Origin: Bordetella pertussis 18323
GTDB lineage: Bacteria > Pseudomonadota > Gammaproteobacteria > Burkholderiales > Burkholderiaceae_B
DNA length: 64,000 bases
Direction: 5' to 3'
NCBI RefSeq assembly: GCF_000306945.1
Contig: NC_018518.1
Span: forward strand, 3,348,001-3,412,000
This document shows positions 44,805 to 53,912 of this stretch, one piece after another (within the stretch, counting starts at the first letter, position 1; each line of letters opens with the position of its first letter). The notes under the pieces were generated by a model that did no database searches, was not told the DNA's origin, and saw only the letters and a list, made by a program, of their open reading frames with translations. The position numbers and the translations under genes are program-made.

Positions 44805-45763
44805 TTGCTCGCCTCCCCGGGCGCGGTGGAAAGCGCGGCCGGCGCGGGGCGCGGGCGCACGATGAAACTGGCCAGCCCGGCCGGGCGCAGCATGATGAAG
44901 GCCAGCAGCAGGAGCGCGAACACCAGGCCCAGGTACGACTGCAGGCCCTGCAGCACTTCGGGGATGAACACGAAGATGGCGCTGCCGATCAGCGCGCCCA
45001 GCGGGCTGGCCATGCCGCCCACCACCGCGATGGCCAGGTAATACACCGTCTGCGTGATGCCGTACTGCGACGGATCGAGATAGGACGACAGCGCGCCCAG
45101 CAGCCCGCCGCCCAGCGCGCCGAGGAACCCGCTGGCGGCAAACGCGCTGGCCTTGTAGTGCAGCACGTTCACGCCCATCGCGGCCGCCGCGATCTCGCCC
45201 TGGCGCACCGCGCCGAAGGCGCGCCCGATGCGCGAGCGCATGAGGTTGCGCACCAGCGCATACGACAGCGCGAACACCGGCACGATCACCAGGTACAGCG
45301 AGGCGCCGTTGTCCAGCACGTGGCCGGCGATCTCCAGCGGCGGCATGGGCATGCCCGCCGCGCCGCCGGTCAGGTCGTCGAGGTTGATGACGGCCAGCTG
45401 CACGATAGCCGTCACCGCCATGGTAGCCAGCGCCAGGTAGTGGCCCGACACGCGCAGCGTGGCCAGGCCCAGCAGGTAGCCCAGCAGCGCGCATGCCGCG
45501 GCCGCCAGCGGTATGCCGGCGTAAAGCGGCACGCCCAGGCGCGTGGCCAGGATGGCGGCGCCATAGCCGCCCAGCGCCACGAAGGCGGCCTGGCCCAGCG
45601 AGATCTGGCCCGCGATGCCGCACACCACGACCAGGCCCAGCACGATGATGGCCGTGGCGGCGATCAGGCTGACCTGGTAGAGCTGGTACTCGGGCAGGTA
45701 TCGATAGGCCAGGCCGAACAGCAACGCGGCCGCGGCGTACGCCAGCAGTTTTTTCGCAAGCAT
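44801..45763 (-). CDS. livM: Branched-chain amino acid-type ABC permease
   Basis: 320 residues. A LivM hallmark region reads CGIAGQISLGQAAFVALGGYGAAIL (shown in part), then GHYLALATMA and the loop RIGRAFGAVRQGEIAAAAMGVNV. Eight to nine hydrophobic segments in the inner membrane. Coupled to livG by overlap and 3 bp after livH. Confidence 0.92.
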   Translation of the reverse strand: MLAKKLLAYAAAALLFGLAYRYLPEYQLYQVSLIAATAIIVLGLVVVCGIAGQISLGQAAFVALGGYGAAILATRLGVPLYAGIPLAAAACALLGYLLGLATLRVSGHYLALATMAVTAIVQLAVINLDDLTGGAAGMPMPPLEIAGHVLDNGASLYLVIVPVFALSYALVRNLMRSRIGRAFGAVRQGEIAAAAMGVNVLHYKASAFAASGFLGALGGGLLGALSSYLDPSQYGITQTVYYLAIAVVGGMASPLGALIGSAIFVFIPEVLQGLQSYLGLVFALLLLAFIMLRPAGLASFIVRPRPAPAALSTAPGEASK

Positions 45764-45766
45764 GTT

Positions 45767-46621
45767 CTACACCTTTTTGACGATGAGTTTTCCAAACAGC
45801 CCGTGCGGCATCAGCAGCATCACCAGGATGAGCACGGCGTAGCTGATGACGTCCTTCATGGCGCTGGACACGTACGCGCCGGCCAGGCCTTCGAGCACGC
45901 CCAGCAGCAGCCCGCCCAGCACCGCGCCGGGCAGGCTGGCAAAGCCGCCGATGACCGCCGCCGTGAAGCCCTTGATGGCGATGATGCCCATGTCGGGCGA
46001 GAGCGTGAGCTGCGACGCGATCAGGATGCCGGCCACCGCCGCCAGCAGCGAGGCCAGGATCCAGATGGTCAGGTACACGCGCGAGACGCGGATGCCGACC
46101 AGGCTGGCGCCTGTGCGGTTCTCGCACGCCGACAGGATCGCCTTGCCGCGCAGGGTGCGCTCCAGGAACAGGGCCGCCAGGATGAGCACCGCGATGCCGG
46201 CGATCGCGAGGATGGCGGGCACCAGGTAGATGCCGCCCACCTCGAAGGCCTGCTGCGACAGCAGGAACGGGAACGGCCAGGCGGTCGGCCCCATGTAGGC
46301 TCGCAGCCCCTCGCGCAGCGCGATGCCGATGGCCAGGGTGGCGATGATGCGGGTCCACAGCGTGGCGTGGCGCAGCGGCCCGGCGAACAGGCCGAAGATC
46401 AGCCAGCCCAGCAGCGCCGAGGCCGCCAGCGCGAACAGCAGCGCCAGGCCGAACGGCAGCCCCAGCAGCGACTGGCCGATCAGCGCCATGTAGGCGCCGA
46501 AGGTCAGTTGCTCGCCGTAGCCGAAGTGCACCACGCCGGTGCCCTTGTAGATCAGCACGAACCCGAGCGCGACCAGCGCGTAGACCGCGCCGGCCGTGAG
46601 CGAGCCGATCAGGATTTGCAT
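45767..46621 (-). CDS. livH: Branched-chain amino acid-type ABC permease
   Basis: 284 residues from ATG 46621 (MQILIGSLTAGAVYALVALG), which overlaps the RidA TGA by one base; an ATG two codons earlier is possible. LivH features: GTGVVHFGYGEQLTFGAYMA, and the cytoplasmic loop CENRTGASLVGIRVSRVYLT. Membrane partner of LivM. In one wrong frame the ORF appears to run on through the RidA and CoA-ligase genes; that is a shadow. Confidence 0.9.
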   Translation of the reverse strand: MQILIGSLTAGAVYALVALGFVLIYKGTGVVHFGYGEQLTFGAYMALIGQSLLGLPFGLALLFALAASALLGWLIFGLFAGPLRHATLWTRIIATLAIGIALREGLRAYMGPTAWPFPFLLSQQAFEVGGIYLVPAILAIAGIAVLILAALFLERTLRGKAILSACENRTGASLVGIRVSRVYLTIWILASLLAAVAGILIASQLTLSPDMGIIAIKGFTAAVIGGFASLPGAVLGGLLLGVLEGLAGAYVSSAMKDVISYAVLILVMLLMPHGLFGKLIVKKV

Positions 46622-47013
46622 CAACATGATGGCAGCACTCCGATGGCCTTGATCTCGATCAGCGCGTCGGGGCGGATGAGGCCGGCCACCACGACGCCGG
46701 TGGCCGCCGGCCAGGGATCGCCGAACACTTCGCGGCGCACGCGCGCGGTCTTGCGGTACTCGTCCAGCGACAGCACGTAGTCGGTGGTCTCGACGATGTC
46801 GCGCAGCGACCCGCCCACGCTGCGCATGATGAGGTCGAACTTGCGGTAGATCTGCCGGGTCTGGGCTTCGATGTCGCCCGGGCCGACCAGGTTGCCCTGC
46901 TCGTCGGTCGCGGTGGTGCCCGACAGGTAGACGGTATTGCCGATGCGCACCGCCGGCGAGTACGTGTAGCCGGGATGCCAGGGATAGGGAACGATGGCTT
47001 CGATTCTGGACAT
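46621..47013 (-). CDS. RidA/YjgF-family protein
   Basis: 130 residues, the family's usual length. Visible: YSPAVRIGNTVYLSGTTATDEQGNLVG, then the TR-Q-rich helix IEAQTRQIYRKFD and TTDYVLSLDEYRKTA, with the terminal segment IEIKAIGVL. RidA proteins hydrolyse reactive imines/enamines; operon-specific members can be deaminases for pathway intermediates. It sits between the CoA ligase and the transporter genes. Confidence 0.88.
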   Translation of the reverse strand: MSRIEAIVPYPWHPGYTYSPAVRIGNTVYLSGTTATDEQGNLVGPGDIEAQTRQIYRKFDLIMRSVGGSLRDIVETTDYVLSLDEYRKTARVRREVFGDPWPAATGVVVAGLIRPDALIEIKAIGVLPSC

Positions 47014-47043
47014 GCTGGATTTCCTCGTAGTGGTTGCAAGGCC

Positions 47044-48675
47044 CTAGGCGCGCTGGCGCAACGCGAAGCGCTGGATCTTGCCGGTGTCGGTCTTGGGCAG
47101 GTCGGGCACGAACTCGACGATGCGCGGGTACAGGTGCGCGCCGCAGTGGGTCTTGACGAACAGCTGGATCTCCTCGGCCAGCCGCGGGCTGGCCGCATGG
47201 CCGGGCAGCAGCACGATGTAGGCCTTGACCAGTTCGCCGCGCAGGGCGTCGGGCACGCCGACCACGGCCGCCTCGGCCACCGCCCCGTGGGCCAGCAGGG
47301 CGCTCTCGACTTCGAACGGGCCGATGCGATAGCCCGCGCTCTTGATCATGTCGCCGGCGCGGCCGTCGAACCAGTAGTAGCCCTCGGCGTCGCGGTGCGC
47401 CAGGTCGCCGGTGACGATCCACTCGCCGCGCTCCAGTTCGGCGGTGGCGCCGGCGTCGTCCCAGTAATGGCTCCAGTACAGCCGGTCGGCGCTGCGGCGC
47501 TTGGCCAGCCAGCCGCTGGCGTGCGCGCCGGCCAGCGGCTGGCCGGCGTCGTCCAGCACGGCGATCTCGTAGCCGGGAAACGGCAGGCCCATGGAGCCGG
47601 CCTTGGCCGGCACCGCGACCGCATTGAAGTTGCCCACCGGCAGGCCGTACTCGGTGGCGCCGAAATGGTCCATCGGCGTGCGGCCCCAGGCCTGCTGGAA
47701 GAATTCCACCACCTCGCCGTTGAGCGGCTCGCCGCAGCTGGATATGGCCCGCACCGCGTTGGGCCGCGCGCGCACGGCGTCCATGCCCAGCGCCATCACG
47801 CCGCGCAACAGGGTAGGCGTGGTCGCGAAGTTGCTGACCCGCTGGCGCGCCAGCACATCCAGGCACACCTCGGGCGTCGGATTGGCCGCCAGCGACACAA
47901 TGGTCGCCCCCATGGCCAGCGCGCCCAGATAGCACACGAAGCCGTATCCCCAGCCCGGATCGCCGGTGGGCCAGACCACGTCGTCGGCGCGCATGTCCGC
48001 GCCGTAGGTCAGGTAGGGCCAGACCGCGGCCAGGAAGTTGACCGCGATGGCGCCGCCCTTGGGCCGGCCGGTCGAGCCCGAGGTATAGATCAGCGCGGCG
48101 ATGTCCTCGCGCTCGCGCGGCTGCGCCGCGAAGCGCGGCTCGGCCTCGCGCAGCGCCGCGGCGAAATCGATATCGCCCGCGGCCGTGTCGGCGGCGCCTG
48201 CCGCCACGGTCACGCAGCGCGCCTGGCCCGGCAGCACGGCCGACAACTGGCCGCGCAGCGCCGCGTGGGCGAAGACCACGCGCGCGCCGCTATGGCCCAG
48301 GCGGTATTCGATGGCGTCGCGCTTGAAACCGGTGAAGATGGGTACGTAGATCGCGCCGATCTTGATGGCCGCCAGCATCGCGACCAGGATTTCCGGGCCG
48401 CGCGGCAGCAAGCCCGCCACGCGGTCGCCCGGCCGCACGCCCAGCCGGGCCAGCAGGTTGGCGGCGCGGTCGCTTTGCTCGGCCAGTTCCGCGTACGAGT
48501 GGCGCGACTCGCAGCCCTGCTGGTCGATGAAGACCAGCGCCGTGCGCCCGCTGTCGCGATGGCGGTCGATGATGGCGTGCGCCAGGTCCACGGCGTGGGC
48601 TTCGCCCCAGCCCAGCGCGCCGCGTACCGCGCGCCAGTCGAACCGTTCAAGCGCGGCGGTGTATTCGGGAGTCAT
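47044..48675 (-). CDS. Acyl/aryl-CoA synthetase (benzoate-CoA ligase-like)
   Basis: 543 residues. ANL motifs: YTSGSTGRPKGGAIAV (P-loop), HFGATEYGLP, GEWIVTGDLA, FDGRAGDMIKSAGYRIGPFEVE (hinge, in part) and the catalytic Lys in LPKTDTGKIQRF. It makes a CoA thioester of a carboxylate taken up by the Liv-type transporter encoded next to it. The overall form resembles aromatic or medium-chain acyl-CoA synthetases (ACSM-like). Confidence 0.9.
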   Translation of the reverse strand: MTPEYTAALERFDWRAVRGALGWGEAHAVDLAHAIIDRHRDSGRTALVFIDQQGCESRHSYAELAEQSDRAANLLARLGVRPGDRVAGLLPRGPEILVAMLAAIKIGAIYVPIFTGFKRDAIEYRLGHSGARVVFAHAALRGQLSAVLPGQARCVTVAAGAADTAAGDIDFAAALREAEPRFAAQPREREDIAALIYTSGSTGRPKGGAIAVNFLAAVWPYLTYGADMRADDVVWPTGDPGWGYGFVCYLGALAMGATIVSLAANPTPEVCLDVLARQRVSNFATTPTLLRGVMALGMDAVRARPNAVRAISSCGEPLNGEVVEFFQQAWGRTPMDHFGATEYGLPVGNFNAVAVPAKAGSMGLPFPGYEIAVLDDAGQPLAGAHASGWLAKRRSADRLYWSHYWDDAGATAELERGEWIVTGDLAHRDAEGYYWFDGRAGDMIKSAGYRIGPFEVESALLAHGAVAEAAVVGVPDALRGELVKAYIVLLPGHAASPRLAEEIQLFVKTHCGAHLYPRIVEFVPDLPKTDTGKIQRFALRQRA

Positions 48676-48691
48676 GCTTGGTGATCCTCTG

Positions 48692-49171
48692 TCAGGTGTC
48701 CGGTTGCATCCGGACCAGGTACGTGTGCTTGCCTTGCATGACGGTGTCGCCCGCGTCGTTGGTCAGCCACATGTCGAAGCGCAGCAGCGACAGGTTGCGC
48801 GCCGGCTTGTGCTCGATCTGCGCCACCTCGAAATGGCTGGTGACGGTATCGCCGATGAAGACCGGCTTCAGGAAGGAGAACTGGCTGTCGACGAAGGCGA
48901 CCATGGCGTCCTCGATCCGGCGCGACAGCGGCGTGGCGCCGAACGCGCCCAGCGAGGCCAGCAGCAGCCCGTGCACCACGCAGCGTCCATGGCGCGTGCG
49001 CGCCGCGAACGCCTCGTCGTAGTGGATGGGATGGCTGTCGCCGGTGAGCGCGGCGAAGCCGAGGTTCTCGGTGCGGGTGATGGTCGCGGGCGAGCCATGG
49101 CTGGCCAGCCCGGGACGCAGGTCCACGCCGTACAGCTGGGCGGATTGCCCGTCCTGGGTGGCCGTGTTCAT
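48692..49171 (-). CDS. MaoC-like (R)-specific enoyl-CoA hydratase
   Basis: 159 residues. Hydratase-2 motif: ALTGDSHPIHYDEAFAART (catalytic Asp and His, about residue 42-60) and VVHGLLLASL. It hydrates an enoyl-CoA, so it acts after the CoA ligase. Its ATG overlaps the stop of the binding-protein pseudogene (ATGA). Confidence 0.88.
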   Translation of the reverse strand: MNTATQDGQSAQLYGVDLRPGLASHGSPATITRTENLGFAALTGDSHPIHYDEAFAARTRHGRCVVHGLLLASLGAFGATPLSRRIEDAMVAFVDSQFSFLKPVFIGDTVTSHFEVAQIEHKPARNLSLLRFDMWLTNDAGDTVMQGKHTYLVRMQPDT

Positions 49172-50369
49172 TGCTTCACGCCATCGACGCTGACCACGAT
49201 GGGCAGGATGCTGCGCGACAGATCGTCGCCGACCTCCACGATGCGCGTGGCGCGGTTGCCCTCGCGTACGCCGGGACCGAAGGTGGTGGGCAGCGGAAGC
49301 CCTGCAGCGACTCCAGCGCCTTGACCAGGCCCTGCTGCGTGGGCTGCGCGCCGGCGCGCTTGATGCCTTCCAGGAACGCCAGCGCGCCGCCGTAGCCGAG
49401 CGCGCCGCCCAGGTCCGGACGCCCCTGGCGCGCCAGGTCCGGGAAGCGCGCCACGAACGCCTCGCGGAAGGCCTGCGCCTGCGGCGTGCTGGACGACTCG
49501 GGCAGGATCTCCAGCGTCATGATGTTCTGCGTGCCGGCCGCGGCCTTGCCGACGATCTCCGGATACTTGCGGCTGCCGGCCGAGTTCGAGCCCAGGACGA
49601 CGCCCTGCACGCCCAGCTGGCGCGCCTGGCGCGTGATGATGGCCGAGGGGTTGGGATAGCCGTACACCACCAGCACATCGGGCCTGGCCGCGGCGATCTT
49701 GGTCAGCTGCGCGTTGAAGTCGGTGTCGTACACGTTGAACACTTCCAGCGCCACGGGCTCGGCGCCGCGCGCCTTCAGGCGCTGCAGCACGCTTTCGCCG
49801 CCGCTCTTGCCGTACTCGTCCGACTGGCGGATCAGCGCCACGCGCTTGGCCTTGAGGTGGTCGAGCGCGTAGTTGGCGATGGCCACGCCCTGCTCGCGGT
49901 CGTTCATCGGCCCGGTGCGAAACACATTGGGCAGCGGCGGGTCGGTGACGATGGGCGTGGAGAACACCGAGATGAACGTCGGCGTGGTCGAGGTCTTGAA
50001 GGTCTGCACCATGGCCTGGCCCACGGCGCTGGCCGACGGGCCGAACACGGCGAACACCTGCTCGGGGCCGACCAGCCGCTTGTAGGCCGCGATGCCCTTG
50101 GGCGGCGAGGACTCGTCGTCCAGCGACAGCCACTCCAGCTTGCGGCCGTGGATGCCGCCGGCGGCGTTGGCCTGCTCGAAGGCCAGCGTGGCGCCGGCCA
50201 GGTTGCCCGAGCCGAAGATGGCGAACGGGCCGGTCAGGCTGCCCAGGATGCCGATCTTGAGGCTGTCGGCAGTCACGCCGGGTTCGGCGGCGGTGGGCGC
50301 CATGCCGGCCGCCAGGGCCAGCGGCAGGGCGACGAGCGCCAGGCGGCGCATGAGGGAAGTGGGAAGCAT
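49168..50369 (-). pseudogene. Branched-chain amino acid-type (LivJ/LivK-like) binding protein, frameshifted near the 3' end
   Basis: ATG 50369 (MLPTSLMRRLALVALPLALA) opens a signal peptide; the mature body shows LKIGILGSLTGPFAIFGSGN, VFAVFGPSASAVGQAM and DFNAQLTKIAAARPDVLVVY, the type I periplasmic fold. At 49295-49296 a G pair on the plus strand appears to have lost one G: the reading after LQGF goes to CPPPSVPAYA, while the expected PLPTTFGPGVREGNRATRIV lies in the next frame to TGA 49168. About 40 C-terminal residues would be altered. First gene of the operon and divergent from iclR, so its loss should abolish uptake without stopping transcription. Confidence 0.83.
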
Positions 50370-50462
50370 AAGGTCCTCGCTAGGGTGGCGCCGCGGGCGG
50401 CGCATGGGTTGCGCTTCGAAAACCAGGTGCGTCCGGCCGGGCCGCCCCCTGAAAAAAATAAG

Positions 50463-50494
50463 TCTCGATTTTCGGAACTTTGTCTCTATTTTCG
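50463..50494. promoter_or_regulatory. Direct repeats in the iclR / operon divergent promoter
   Basis: TCTCGATTTTCG (50463-50474) and TCTCTATTTTCG (50483-50494) match at 11 of 12 positions and are exactly 20 bp apart, about two helical turns, in the AT-rich part of the 253-bp divergent spacer. A candidate operator for the adjacent IclR-type regulator; inferred from position and spacing only. Confidence 0.5.
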
Positions 50495-50622
50495 ATTATG
50501 ATAAGAACAGAGCCGACGTGAGAACATTGGTGTTTGCACCAATGCCGCCCCAGAAGGGGTACGCTGCGCGGCCAGACCAGAACCCTTCCGGCCCGCCCGC
50601 GCGGGCGTTCCTATCCGAACCC

Positions 50623-51420
50623 ATGGCTACAGAGAAACTTCCCCCGCTCGAACGCTATATCCGCATGCTGGAACTGCTGACCGCGTTCCCGGACGGCCTG
50701 GCGCTGAGCGAACTGTCGGCGATGATCGAGCTGCCCAAGGCCAGCGCGCACCGCCTGATCAAGACCCTGCAGGAACTGGAGCTGGCCGCCACCAGCAGCC
50801 CCGGCTCGGCCACCTACGTGACCGGCCCGCGCCTGCGCAAGCTGGCGTTCATGAGCGCCGACGCGCAATGGGTGGTGGCCATCCTGCGGCCCTTCCTGCG
50901 CGAGCTGACCCAGGAGATGGGCGAAACCGCTTTCGTGGCGCGGCTCGAAGGCGCCTCGGTGCGCACGATCGCGTTCGAGGCGCCCGAGACGCCCTGGCGC
51001 GGCTTCATCCTGCCGGGCTACGAAATGCACCCCAACGCGGCCGCCTCGGCCAAGGCCATCCTGGCCTTCCAGGACGCCGCCACGCTCAAGCGCGCCTTGC
51101 GCGAGCCGTTCGAGAAGCTGACGCCGCAGACCAATCTGTCCAAGGAGCGCTTGCTGGAGGAATACGCGGCGATCCGCCAGTCGGGCGTGGCGACGTGCAT
51201 CGGCGAAATCGACGAAGGGCTGGCGGCCGTGGCCGTGCCCATCGAGGTGGGCGGCGCGGCCGGGCTGTACAGCCTGGGCCTGACCGGCCCGATGAACCGG
51301 GTCATGGCGCTGGGCGTGGAACGCGCCGCCGAGCGCATGATGGCCTACGCGGCGCGCATGGCCAGCGGCCTGTCGGCCGGCTTGTCGGCCGAAAGCACGC
51401 GCGCCGCCGGCCTGTCCTGA
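50623..51420 (+). CDS. IclR-family transcriptional regulator
   Basis: 265 residues from ATG 50623 (MATEKLPPLERYIRMLELLT). N-terminal winged HTH: LALSELSAMIELPKASAHRLIKTLQELE; the effector domain ends with the expected GVATCIGEIDEGLAAVAVPI and MNRVMALG. It is divergent from the transport/CoA-ligase operon, the usual arrangement for IclR control of aromatic-acid pathways. The tail has a short repeat (SGLSAGLSAES). Confidence 0.9.
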   Translation: MATEKLPPLERYIRMLELLTAFPDGLALSELSAMIELPKASAHRLIKTLQELELAATSSPGSATYVTGPRLRKLAFMSADAQWVVAILRPFLRELTQEMGETAFVARLEGASVRTIAFEAPETPWRGFILPGYEMHPNAAASAKAILAFQDAATLKRALREPFEKLTPQTNLSKERLLEEYAAIRQSGVATCIGEIDEGLAAVAVPIEVGGAAGLYSLGLTGPMNRVMALGVERAAERMMAYAARMASGLSAGLSAESTRAAGLS

Positions 51421-51427
51421 AGCGGCG

Positions 51428-51447
51428 GCGCCGCGCGGACGCGGCGC
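51428..51447. terminator. Shared hairpin between iclR and the SDR gene
   Basis: GCGCCGCG (51428-51435) pairs with CGCGGCGC (51440-51447) around CGGA, between convergent stops at 51420 and 51454. Confidence 0.6.
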
Positions 51448-51453
51448 GCCGGA

Positions 51454-52233
51454 TTACGCGGCGCCGCGGTACTGCTCGCCGCCGTCCAGGTCGATCACCG
51501 TCGCGCTCAGGTAGCCCGCGCGCGGCGAACAGCCGAACACCACGACGTCGGCCACTTCGGCCGGCTCCATCAGCCGGTCGAACGGCAGGCCGCTGAGGGT
51601 CTCCTGCCAGCGGTCCGGATCGTTCCAGCGCGCCTGGGCGCGCTGCTGCGCCAGGCCCAGCACGCGGTCGGTGCGGGTGCGCGACGGGTTGACGCCGAAC
51701 ACCCGCACGCCATGGCGCGGCCCCTCGCCGCCCAGCGCGCGGGTGAACGCCACCAGCGCCGCGTTGGCCGCGGCGCCGCAGACGTAGTCGTGGCGCGGGC
51801 TGGAAGCCGCCATGCCGATCACGTTGGCGATCACGCCCGCGCCGGCGGCGCGCATGCGCGGATAGTAGACGCGCGCCAGGTTGATATAGCCATGGACCTT
51901 GAGCTCCCAGCCGGCGCGCCAACGCTCGTCCTCGACCTGGTCGAGCGCGCCGCCGGGCACCGCGCCGGCGTTGTTGACCAGGATATCGATCGCGCCGGCG
52001 CGCGCCGCCAGCGCCTGGGCGGCGCCGGGCAGCGCCAGGTCCTGCGCGTGGGTCTCGGCCGCCTGGCCGGTCTGCTCCCGCACCGCGTCGGCCGCGCGCG
52101 CCAGCGCCTGCGCGTCGCGCGCGACCAGCACCGGCGTGGCGCCCTCGCGCGCGAACGACAGCGCGCAGGCCAGCCCGATGCCCTTGGAAGCGCCGGTGAT
52201 CAATACGCGCTTGCCCGCCAATTGCAGATCCAT
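51454..52233 (-). CDS. SDR-fold oxidoreductase lacking the catalytic lysine
   Basis: 259 residues. The Rossmann motif TGASKGIG (about 14-21), LVNNAGAVPGG and the terminal VIDLDGGEQYRG are normal. At the active site, the segment MAASSPRHDYVCGAAANAAL has the Tyr but Ala where YxxxK requires Lys. Either a divergent family with another mechanism or a non-catalytic protein. It is the last gene of the 59329-51454 cluster, 28 bp after the deacetylase. Confidence 0.85.
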   Translation of the reverse strand: MDLQLAGKRVLITGASKGIGLACALSFAREGATPVLVARDAQALARAADAVREQTGQAAETHAQDLALPGAAQALAARAGAIDILVNNAGAVPGGALDQVEDERWRAGWELKVHGYINLARVYYPRMRAAGAGVIANVIGMAASSPRHDYVCGAAANAALVAFTRALGGEGPRHGVRVFGVNPSRTRTDRVLGLAQQRAQARWNDPDRWQETLSGLPFDRLMEPAEVADVVVFGCSPRAGYLSATVIDLDGGEQYRGAA

Positions 52234-52261
52234 ATGTGCTCCGGTTGTACAGGGTGGCCCG

Positions 52262-53134
52262 TCAGGGGGCAGGATACTGGGACTTGAACCAATCCGCGAT
52301 CTGGCCGCCGTTCATGAACACCACGTCGGGGTGGCCGGCCAGCAGGTCCAGCATCTGCTCGAAATAGCCGTAGCGGTGCGGCACGCCCATCAGGTGCGGG
52401 TGCAGGCCCAGCGCCAGCACCCGCGGCCAGCGCCGGCACTCGCGCTCGAACAGGGCCAGGGTGCGCTCCAGACGCAGCAGGAATTCGGGCGAGGAATGCT
52501 TTTCCACCGCGTAGATCACCGAGTCGTTCAGCTCCAGGTTGTACGGCATCTGGATCAGCGCGCCGCGCTCGACGCGCATCCAGTTGGGCAGGTCGTCGAC
52601 CACCCAGTCGCACACGTACTCCACCCCCGCGGCCGCCAGGATGTCGGGCGTATCCACGGTTTCGCGCAGGCCCGGGCTGAGCCAGCCGCGCGGGCGCGCA
52701 CCGGTGAAGGCGCGCAGCTTGTCCAGGCATTGCGCGATCAGCTCGGCCTCGCCGCCGCCATGGTTGAGCGACTGCTGGTGCATGCCGTGGCCGATGAACT
52801 CCCAGCCGGCCCGCAGCATGGCCTCGGCCGCGCGCGGGTAGGCGTCGATGACGCTGGCGTTGCAGCTGGTCGAGGCCGGCAGCCCGCGCTCGCCGATGGC
52901 CTGCAGCATGCGCGCCAGGCCGGCGCGCATGCCGTAGTCGACCCAGCTGAAGTTGGGCACGTCCGGCACGGTCTCGCGGCCATGCGGTGGCGTGATGAGC
53001 GTGCGCGGCATGGGCTGGTCGAAGCGCCAGTTCTCGACGTTGACGACCAGGTGCACCATGATGCGCCCGCCGGCCGGCGGCGCGCACGGCGCGCGGTCGT
53101 CGGGAAAGGCGTGGGCAATGCGGGGGTTGGCCAT
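52262..53134 (-). CDS. Polysaccharide-deacetylase-fold hydrolase (PuuE/allantoinase-like)
   Basis: 290 residues from ATG 53134, with CGGAG upstream. NodB-fold cues: VNVENWRF near the N terminus (Asp position replaced in part), TSCNASVIDAYP, GWEFIGHGMHQQSLN with two His, and the C-terminal GLHPHLMGVPHRY. Members of this branch often hydrolyse cyclic amides such as allantoin or imides rather than sugars. That suits its neighbours (amidase, AtzG-like protein and an importer). No signal peptide. Confidence 0.8.
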   Translation of the reverse strand: MANPRIAHAFPDDRAPCAPPAGGRIMVHLVVNVENWRFDQPMPRTLITPPHGRETVPDVPNFSWVDYGMRAGLARMLQAIGERGLPASTSCNASVIDAYPRAAEAMLRAGWEFIGHGMHQQSLNHGGGEAELIAQCLDKLRAFTGARPRGWLSPGLRETVDTPDILAAAGVEYVCDWVVDDLPNWMRVERGALIQMPYNLELNDSVIYAVEKHSSPEFLLRLERTLALFERECRRWPRVLALGLHPHLMGVPHRYGYFEQMLDLLAGHPDVVFMNGGQIADWFKSQYPAP

Positions 53135-53155
53135 GGCGGGCTCCGGCGTGGCGGC

Positions 53156-53905
53156 TCAGTGCCGCATCTGTTTGAGGATTTCGCGCTTCAACCCGTTGAA
53201 CACCTCGCCGGTGATCAGGTCCAGCGAGCGCGGCCGCTCGATGGGCACCTCGATGCGGGTGGCGATGCGGCCCGGGCGCGCCGACATGACGTAGATGGTG
53301 TCGGCCAGCAGGATGGCCTCGTCGATGTCGTGGGTGACGAACACCACCGTGGTGCGCAGCGTCTGCCACACCGACAGCAGCAGCTCCTGCATGGTCAGGC
53401 GCGTCTGCGCGTCCAGCGCGCCGAACGGCTCGTCCATCAGCAGGACCCTCGAGCCCAGCGTCAGCACGCGCGCGATGCCCACGCGCTGGCGCATACCGCC
53501 CGACAGCTGCACCGGCAGGTGCCGCTTGAAGGCCGACAGCCCGGTGATCTCCAGCATCTCCTCGGCGCGCGCGGCGTACTCGCGCCGCGACAGCCCGGCG
53601 ATCTTTGGGCCGAACACCACGTTCTCCCAGACGTTGAGCCAGGGAAACAGCGCCGCCTCCTGGAACACCACGCCGCGCTCGGGGCCGGGCCGCGCGACCG
53701 CGCCCCCGCCCACGCGCAGTTCGCCGCCCGACGGCGCCTCGAACCCGGCGATCAGGTTGAGCAGAGTCGATTTGCCGCAACCCGACGGCCCCAGCAGCGC
53801 GACGAACTCGCCCTCGGCGACCTGCAGGTCGATCTGGTCCAGCGCATGCACCGGGGTGACGCCGGGATAGGTCTTGCTCAGTTGCGTAACGGAGATGTGC
53901 GACAT
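53156..53905 (-). CDS. ABC transporter ATP-binding protein, NitT/TauT type
   Basis: 249 residues from ATG 53905 (MSHISVTQLSKTYPGVTPVH). Walker A GPSGCGKST (about 41), Q-loop FQEAALFPW, signature LSGGMRQR (about 133), Walker B VLLMDEPFGALD and the H-loop in FVTHDIDEA. It energises the permease encoded 7 bp upstream. The cognate binding protein is interrupted by a stop. Confidence 0.92.
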   Translation of the reverse strand: MSHISVTQLSKTYPGVTPVHALDQIDLQVAEGEFVALLGPSGCGKSTLLNLIAGFEAPSGGELRVGGGAVARPGPERGVVFQEAALFPWLNVWENVVFGPKIAGLSRREYAARAEEMLEITGLSAFKRHLPVQLSGGMRQRVGIARVLTLGSRVLLMDEPFGALDAQTRLTMQELLLSVWQTLRTTVVFVTHDIDEAILLADTIYVMSARPGRIATRIEVPIERPRSLDLITGEVFNGLKREILKQMRH

Positions 53906-53912
53906 GGCGGCC

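Noticed and set aside
45767..47935. A 722-residue protein on the minus strand
   Set aside because: Only the last 284 residues are protein-like (LivH). The rest is a shadow of the RidA and CoA-ligase genes.
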